Shown here one piece after another: positions 60,123-64,000 of a stretch of DNA of 64,000 bases. Made by a program: the position numbers and the translations under genes. This DNA is from Pseudorhizobium xiangyangii. Its GTDB lineage: Bacteria; Pseudomonadota; Alphaproteobacteria; Rhizobiales; Rhizobiaceae. The notes under the pieces are model-generated. The model had not been told where the DNA came from. It made no database searches and saw only the letters and a list, made by a program, of their open reading frames with translations. Within the stretch, counting starts at the first letter, position 1. Every line of letters starts with the position of its first letter. The stretch is from NCBI RefSeq assembly GCF_020531965.1, contig NZ_JAJAWH010000023.1, positions 1-64,000 on the forward strand. Reading direction: 5' to 3'.

Positions 60123-61588
60123 CAAGCGGCCACGTCATCGCCATCGATCAAGGCACGACAAACACCAAGGCCATTCTCGTGGATGGTACCGGCAAGGTCG
60201 TCGCCAAGGCATCTGCTCCACTCGCGTCGAACTACCCGAGGCCAGGATGGGCAGAGCAATCCGCAGACGATATCTGGGCGGGTGTCCAGGCTGTCATCGC
60301 CGAGATCGTCGCTATGTACCCTTGCGAGATTGAAGGGCTTGCCATCGCAAACCAACGCGAAACGCTGGTGGTTTGGGACGGCGTGACCGGACGCCCGGTC
60401 AGTCCAGCCATCCTGTGGCAATGCAGGCGAACCGCCAAGGCCTGCGAGGCACTTATCCGTAGTGGGGTCAATGCAGCTGTCATTGATGCAACCGGCCTCT
60501 CGATCAATGCCCTCTTCCCGGCTTCGAAGCTTGCGTGGGTTCTGCAAAATGTGCCCGAGGCCCAAACTCTGGCCGATCAGGGTCGACTTCGGGCAGGCAC
60601 CGTCGATTCCTGGCTCCTCTATAAACTGACCGGTGGACGGGAGTTCGCCACCGATCATTCCAATGCGTCACGCACGCAACTCTTTCACACCGGGGCGCTT
60701 GCATGGGATGAGGACCTCTGCGCTCTGTTCGGCGTACCCTCCTCCGCCCTCCCGACACCGAAACCGTCCGACAGCCTGTTCGGCCACACCGCCGAGGGGA
60801 CATCTGCGCTTGCGCCCGGAACCCCGATCCTCGCTATGATGGGCGACAGCCATGCTGCCCTCTACGGCCATGGTGTGCGCAATCCCGGTCTCGTGAAGGC
60901 AACGTATGGAACCGGTTCATCCCTGATGACGGTGACAACCGGGCGCATCCTGTCGAAACATGGGCTCTCCAGCACGATCGCATGGACGAACAGCAGTGGC
61001 ACTGCCTATGCGCTTGAGGGAAACATCACCGTATCGGCGCAGGCCGCTGCGTTTGCCGCCACCATGCTGGGGTTGGCGGATGCCCACGCCTTGTCCGAGC
61101 TGGCGCAGACGGTACCGGACAGTGGCGGCGTGACGTTCGTACCGGCACTTGCGGGTCTTGGAGCGCCCCATTGGAACGACCATGCCACCGGCACAATAGC
61201 CGGCATGACGCTTGCGACGACCCCCGCTCACGTCGCCCGCGCTACGCTTGAGGCGATTGTCCTTCAGATAGCCGATGTTTTCACCGCCATGGAAAAGGAT
61301 ATTGGCGCACAGCTTCAAGGGCTCCTGGCTGATGGTGGTGCATCCTCCAACGATGCCCTGATGCAGCTTCAGGCAGACATTCTCGATCGCCCCGTCTCTC
61401 GCGGTGAGCAGGCAGAAGTGGGCGCGATCGGCGTAGCGACGATGGCACTAGGGTCGCTGGGTGCGGATTATCACACGTCCGACAATGACCTGCGCCAGTT
61501 CACGCCAAATGTGCATGCCGTAGCTGACCGCTCGCTGATCTTGCAGAACTGGCGGCAAGCGATCACCCGCGTTACCGCCGTTTTATGA
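60119..61588 (+). CDS. FGGY-family carbohydrate kinase (candidate apulose kinase)
   Basis: A 489-residue sugar kinase of the glycerol kinase/xylulokinase family. The phosphate-1 motif is HVIAIDQGTTNTKAILVDG at the N-terminus, the sugar-pocket stretch is KLTGGREFATDHSNASRTQLF near 190, and the C-terminal domain has GTGSSLMTVTTG, VPALAGLGAPHWNDHATGTIAGMT and LLADGGASSNDALMQLQADIL. It would phosphorylate the ketose made by the isomerase. Glycerol kinase is the nearest well-known alternative, but no glycerol genes are near. Confidence 0.88.
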   Translation: MTSGHVIAIDQGTTNTKAILVDGTGKVVAKASAPLASNYPRPGWAEQSADDIWAGVQAVIAEIVAMYPCEIEGLAIANQRETLVVWDGVTGRPVSPAILWQCRRTAKACEALIRSGVNAAVIDATGLSINALFPASKLAWVLQNVPEAQTLADQGRLRAGTVDSWLLYKLTGGREFATDHSNASRTQLFHTGALAWDEDLCALFGVPSSALPTPKPSDSLFGHTAEGTSALAPGTPILAMMGDSHAALYGHGVRNPGLVKATYGTGSSLMTVTTGRILSKHGLSSTIAWTNSSGTAYALEGNITVSAQAAAFAATMLGLADAHALSELAQTVPDSGGVTFVPALAGLGAPHWNDHATGTIAGMTLATTPAHVARATLEAIVLQIADVFTAMEKDIGAQLQGLLADGGASSNDALMQLQADILDRPVSRGEQAEVGAIGVATMALGSLGADYHTSDNDLRQFTPNVHAVADRSLILQNWRQAITRVTAVL

Positions 61589-61725
61589 ACGCGAGGAAAC
61601 ATCCCATGATCTGGTCCTTCGCCGGAAGTTAGACACAGCGTCACCTCCGACGAAGCAGCAGAACCTTCTTTCTGACCCGACAACGGCTTGCTTTTTTAGG
61701 TCGGAAGCAATTATGGTTTCAATGT

Positions 61726-61864
61726 TCTCAGGGCGGGGTGCAATTCCCCACCGGCGGTAACGGGGAAACCCGAAGCCCGCGAGCGCTTCCGGCGGCGTCG
61801 GAAGGTCAGCAGATCCGGTGCAACTCCGGAGCCGACGGTATAGTCCGGATGGAAGAGAGCAAAG
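61726..61864 (+). ncRNA. FMN riboswitch (RFN element) upstream of ribB
   Basis: The conserved RFN sequence is clear: TTCTCAGGGCGGGGTG at the 5' end, ATTCCCCACCGGCGGTAA, then AGCCCGCGAGCG, GATCCGGTG-AACTCCGGAGCCGACGGT and TATAGTCCGGATGGAAGAGAG at the 3' end. It lies 130 bases before the ribB start. FMN binding is known to switch off riboflavin genes downstream. A hairpin AGCCGG/CCGGCT at 61958-61972 with a CCTCC tract near the start may belong to the expression platform. Confidence 0.95.
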
Positions 61865-61993
61865 TCACTGCAACCCTCCGCAAGGCGGGTGCGCGGTGTT
61901 TGTTCGCCCAAGGGAAGTTTTGCCGAAGCGCGCTTGAGCGCAGATGGCGCAACAAAAAGCCGGCCTCCGGCTCAACCCTTGAAAGACCTACGT

Positions 61994-62629
61994 ATGACTA
62001 TCTCAAAAATTGAAGATGCGATCGAAGCCATAGCCCGCGGGGAAATGGTTATCGTCGTTGACGACCAAGATCGCGAGAACGAGGGCGACATCGTCTTTGC
62101 GTCTGAGGACGCCTCGCCTGAGAAAATTGCCTTCATGATGAACAAGGCACGCGGCCTGATTTGCGTATCGATGGAAGGCCAGCGCCTGGATGAGCTCAGC
62201 ATTCCGCTCATGGTCCCAAACAACACGGAGTCGCTCAAAACCGCCTTCACCGTCTCGGTCGACTACCTGCCGGGCACAACGACGGGTATCTCCGCCGCAG
62301 ACCGTGCCGCCACAATCAAGGCTTTGATCGATCCGGCTGCCAAGCCGGAGGACTTTGCCCGCCCGGGGCACATCTTTCCATTGCGTGCCAATCCCGAAGG
62401 AGTGCTCGGCCGCCCGGGGCATACGGAGGCGGCCATCGATCTGTGCCGCCTTGCCGGCAAGGTTTCCTCCGGTGTAATTTGCGAGATCGCCAACGATGAC
62501 GGCACCATGGCCCGCCTGCCGGAGCTTGAGGTTTTCGCCGAACAGCATGGGCTGCACCTGGTCACCATCGAAGACCTTGTCAGCTATTTGCGCACCTCAT
62601 CAGCTGAAATTTCGGAAGTTGCCGCTTAA
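61994..62629 (+). CDS. ribB: 3,4-dihydroxy-2-butanone-4-phosphate synthase
   Basis: A 211-residue enzyme that turns ribulose 5-phosphate into 3,4-dihydroxy-2-butanone 4-phosphate for riboflavin synthesis. Active-site motif VDDQDRENEGDIVFASE near residue 25-40, HIFPLRANPEGVLGRPGHTEAAIDLCRLAGK near 130-160. No GTP cyclohydrolase II domain follows, so it is the stand-alone RibB form. Start chosen as the ATG at 61994 (TISKIEDAIEAI), which gives normal family length; the open frame extends upstream through the riboswitch tail without coding signal. Confidence 0.95.
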   Translation: MTISKIEDAIEAIARGEMVIVVDDQDRENEGDIVFASEDASPEKIAFMMNKARGLICVSMEGQRLDELSIPLMVPNNTESLKTAFTVSVDYLPGTTTGISAADRAATIKALIDPAAKPEDFARPGHIFPLRANPEGVLGRPGHTEAAIDLCRLAGKVSSGVICEIANDDGTMARLPELEVFAEQHGLHLVTIEDLVSYLRTSSAEISEVAA

Positions 62630-62667
62630 AGGTCGCTAGCCACAACGCGGATGTGAACCGCGCGAAT

Positions 62668-62696
62668 GGATTGCGGAGCTCGCTGCTCCGCAATCC
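62668..62696. terminator. Strong hairpin between convergent genes, possible bidirectional terminator
   Basis: GGATTGCGGAGC and GCTCCGCAATCC form a perfect 12-bp stem with a five-base loop (TCGCT), 39 bases after the ribB stop and before the convergent ABC ATPase gene end. No long T-run is present on either side, so termination may rely on the hairpin alone. Confidence 0.55.
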
Positions 62697-62795
62697 TCAG
62701 TAGCCCTGAAGCGGCGGCAGTCATCAAGCACCCTCACTTTGGTGTGGGCACGCTCCCGTTTTGAAAATCTGCATAGTCTCCGATCTTGCAAGCCA

Positions 62796-63557
62796 TTACA
62801 TGCGAAACTGAATATGAAGCCGCCCGTGATGCTGCGACGTCGAGACATGTGCATCGACGCCGAAGACGCTGGCGATCAGCCCTTCCGTCAGGATTTCCAT
62901 CGGCGCTCCACACCCTATGAGACGTCCGTCGGAGAGCACTGCGATCTGGTCGCAGAAGCGCGCAGCCAGGTTGAGGTCATGGATCGCCACAATCGTCGTT
63001 ACCGGCAACTCGGCGACCAGCCGCAGAATGTCGATCTGATGCTGGATATCGAGGTGGTTGGTGGGCTCGTCGAGGATGAGGAAGGACGGTGATTGCGCCA
63101 GCGCCCTTGCCAGTTGAACACGCTGTCGCTCTCCGCCGGACAAGGTATGCCAGAACTGGTCGGAGCGGCCTTCCAGGTCGACCCGAGCGAGGGCCTCGGT
63201 GACGATCCTGTCATCTTCGCTCGTCCAGGGCGAAAGTGCCGAACGATGCGGCGTCCGCCCGAGACGGACAACGTCAAGGACGGTGACATTCGCCTCTGTC
63301 ATCGAATGCTGCTCGACAACGGCAACACGTCGGGCAAGTTCACGCCGGCCAAGGCCGCTCATCGGCTTCCCACCCAGAACCACCTCACCTGCAGCCGGCG
63401 ACCTGAGCCCGGCCAACAGCCGGATCAGTGACGATTTCCCGGAGCCGTTCGGCCCGATCAGCCCGAGCATCTGGCCCGGCTCGATAGAAACCGTCACGTC
63501 ATCGACGATCACCTTGCGTCCTGCAAGCCAGCGGACAGCGTTGGCGGCAAGGGTCAT
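62796..63557 (-). CDS. Siderophore/heme/B12-type ABC transporter ATP-binding protein
   Basis: A 253-residue FecE/HmuV/BtuD-type ATPase. Walker A GLIGPNGSGKSS near residue 36, Q-loop in VAVVEQHSMTEANVTVLDVVRLGRTPHRS, signature LSGGERQRVQLARALAQSP, Walker B FLILDEPTNHLDI and switch histidine AIHDLNLAARFC are all present. The ATG at 63557 overlaps the upstream permease stop by four bases. The frame extends further upstream inside the permease gene without signal. Together with the permease it imports an iron chelate, heme or cobalamin; the binding protein should lie beyond the window. Confidence 0.93.
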   Translation of the reverse strand: MTLAANAVRWLAGRKVIVDDVTVSIEPGQMLGLIGPNGSGKSSLIRLLAGLRSPAAGEVVLGGKPMSGLGRRELARRVAVVEQHSMTEANVTVLDVVRLGRTPHRSALSPWTSEDDRIVTEALARVDLEGRSDQFWHTLSGGERQRVQLARALAQSPSFLILDEPTNHLDIQHQIDILRLVAELPVTTIVAIHDLNLAARFCDQIAVLSDGRLIGCGAPMEILTEGLIASVFGVDAHVSTSQHHGRLHIQFRM

Positions 63558-64000
63558 GCTGCCCTCCTCGCCCGATAGAGGATGACCGAGAAGAACGGCA
63601 CGCCGACGAGCGCTGTGACGACGCCGATTGGTAGAACCTGCGGCGCGATGATGATGCGCGAGACAATGTCGGCCACGACCATGAACAGCGCCCCGACGAG
63701 CGCGCAGGCGGGCAACAGACGACTGTGGCCCGGACCAACGATGAAGCGTGCCGCGTGCGGGATGACGAGCCCGACGAAGCCGATAGCACCAACCATGCTG
63801 ACCATGGTGGCGGTCATGAGCGCCGTGACGAGAAGGAGCACGACACGCACGCGCTGTACCGCAATACCAAGGGACCGTGCGGCATCCTCGCCGAAGGTGA
63901 AAGCATCCAATGCCCGCGCGTGCCAGATGCAAACGACCAACCCAAGCATCACCACGGATGCCGAAAGCATCACTTCAGGCCAGCGAACTCCGGCAAAGCT
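63554..64000 (-). CDS. FecCD-family permease, N-terminal part cut off by window edge
   Basis: The last 148 residues of an iron-chelate/heme/cobalamin ABC permease. Seen are ALDAFTFGEDAARSLGIAVQRVRVVLL, which matches the conserved G-region contacting the ATPase, then MVSMVGAIGFVGLVIPHAARFIVGPGHSRLLPACALVGALFMVVADIVSR and the C-terminal PIGVVTALVGVPFFSVILYR, all typical of FecCD permeases. The gene continues past position 64000. Confidence 0.93.
   Translation of the reverse strand, partial: SFAGVRWPEVMLSASVVMLGLVVCIWHARALDAFTFGEDAARSLGIAVQRVRVVLLLVTALMTATMVSMVGAIGFVGLVIPHAARFIVGPGHSRLLPACALVGALFMVVADIVSRIIIAPQVLPIGVVTALVGVPFFSVILYRARRAA

Noticed and set aside
59286-60125. 279-codon minus-strand frame opposite the transketolase C-terminal subunit
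   Set aside because: Antisense shadow of a gene with a full set of transketolase motifs.
60119-61588. Kinase as glycerol kinase
   Set aside because: No glpF, glpD or related gene is adjacent; the operon with split transketolase and a sugar isomerase points to another substrate.

Overview
The window looks like the genome of a free-living or plant-associated alphaproteobacterium of the Rhizobiales, probably Rhizobiaceae (Rhizobium/Sinorhizobium/Agrobacterium-like). The sequence is GC-rich and most genes have clear Shine-Dalgarno sites. The gene content fits: napEF, cyoABCD, nrdHIEF behind a cobalamin riboswitch, ribose-type sugar ABC transport, and an exopolysaccharide locus. The genus cannot be fixed from sequence reading alone. 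I saw no rRNA or tRNA gene, no insertion sequence, no CRISPR array and no phage gene.

Layout: 1-0.66 kb, start of a nap (periplasmic nitrate reductase) operon on the minus strand with a perfect FNR/NnrR-type palindrome upstream. 0.8-7.3 kb, two exported paralogous amidohydrolases flanking an M20 peptidase, a small secreted protein and a DUF900-type lipoprotein hydrolase. 7.8-15.96 kb, an RND efflux pair, an AraC regulator, an orphan glycine-betaine-type binding protein, an L,D-transpeptidase and a small lipoprotein. 16-21.6 kb, a seven-gene Mrp/Mbh-type cation:proton antiporter operon on the minus strand. Its antiporter subunit is one 1031-residue polypeptide with two tandem NuoL/M/N-like units, and its small subunits are divided as in membrane-bound hydrogenase modules. 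21.9-27.5 kb, a beta-solenoid membrane protein, an SLC13-type and an AbgT-type transporter and a glycine-zipper lipoprotein. 27.8-32.8 kb, cyoABCD-SURF1 quinol oxidase. 33.1-34.5 kb, an MFS transporter with a strong terminator.

34.6-47.1 kb is a polysaccharide locus: GT4 and WecG-type glycosyltransferases, a predicted GIPC-transferase-like enzyme, flippase, polymerase, chain-length (GumC-type) protein, CelD-type acetyltransferase, GH5 hydrolase and a JmjC/cupin-like enzyme. A 60-nt segment that is 92% A+T lies at its main divergent promoter. 47.2-51.5 kb is nrdHIEF (class Ib ribonucleotide reductase) with a promoter, an NrdR-like box, a cobalamin riboswitch and a possible leader terminator.

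51.7-61.6 kb is a sugar regulon: DeoR regulator, ribose-type ABC transporter with a DUF2291 lipoprotein, and divergently a TIM-barrel isomerase, a split transketolase and an FGGY kinase. This gene set matches the described non-oxidative D-apiose route (isomerase, apulose kinase, apulose-4-phosphate transketolase A/B). An identical 13-bp motif lies before the regulator gene and before the transport operon. 61.7-62.6 kb is ribB behind an FMN riboswitch. The window ends inside a siderophore/heme-type ABC transporter on the minus strand.
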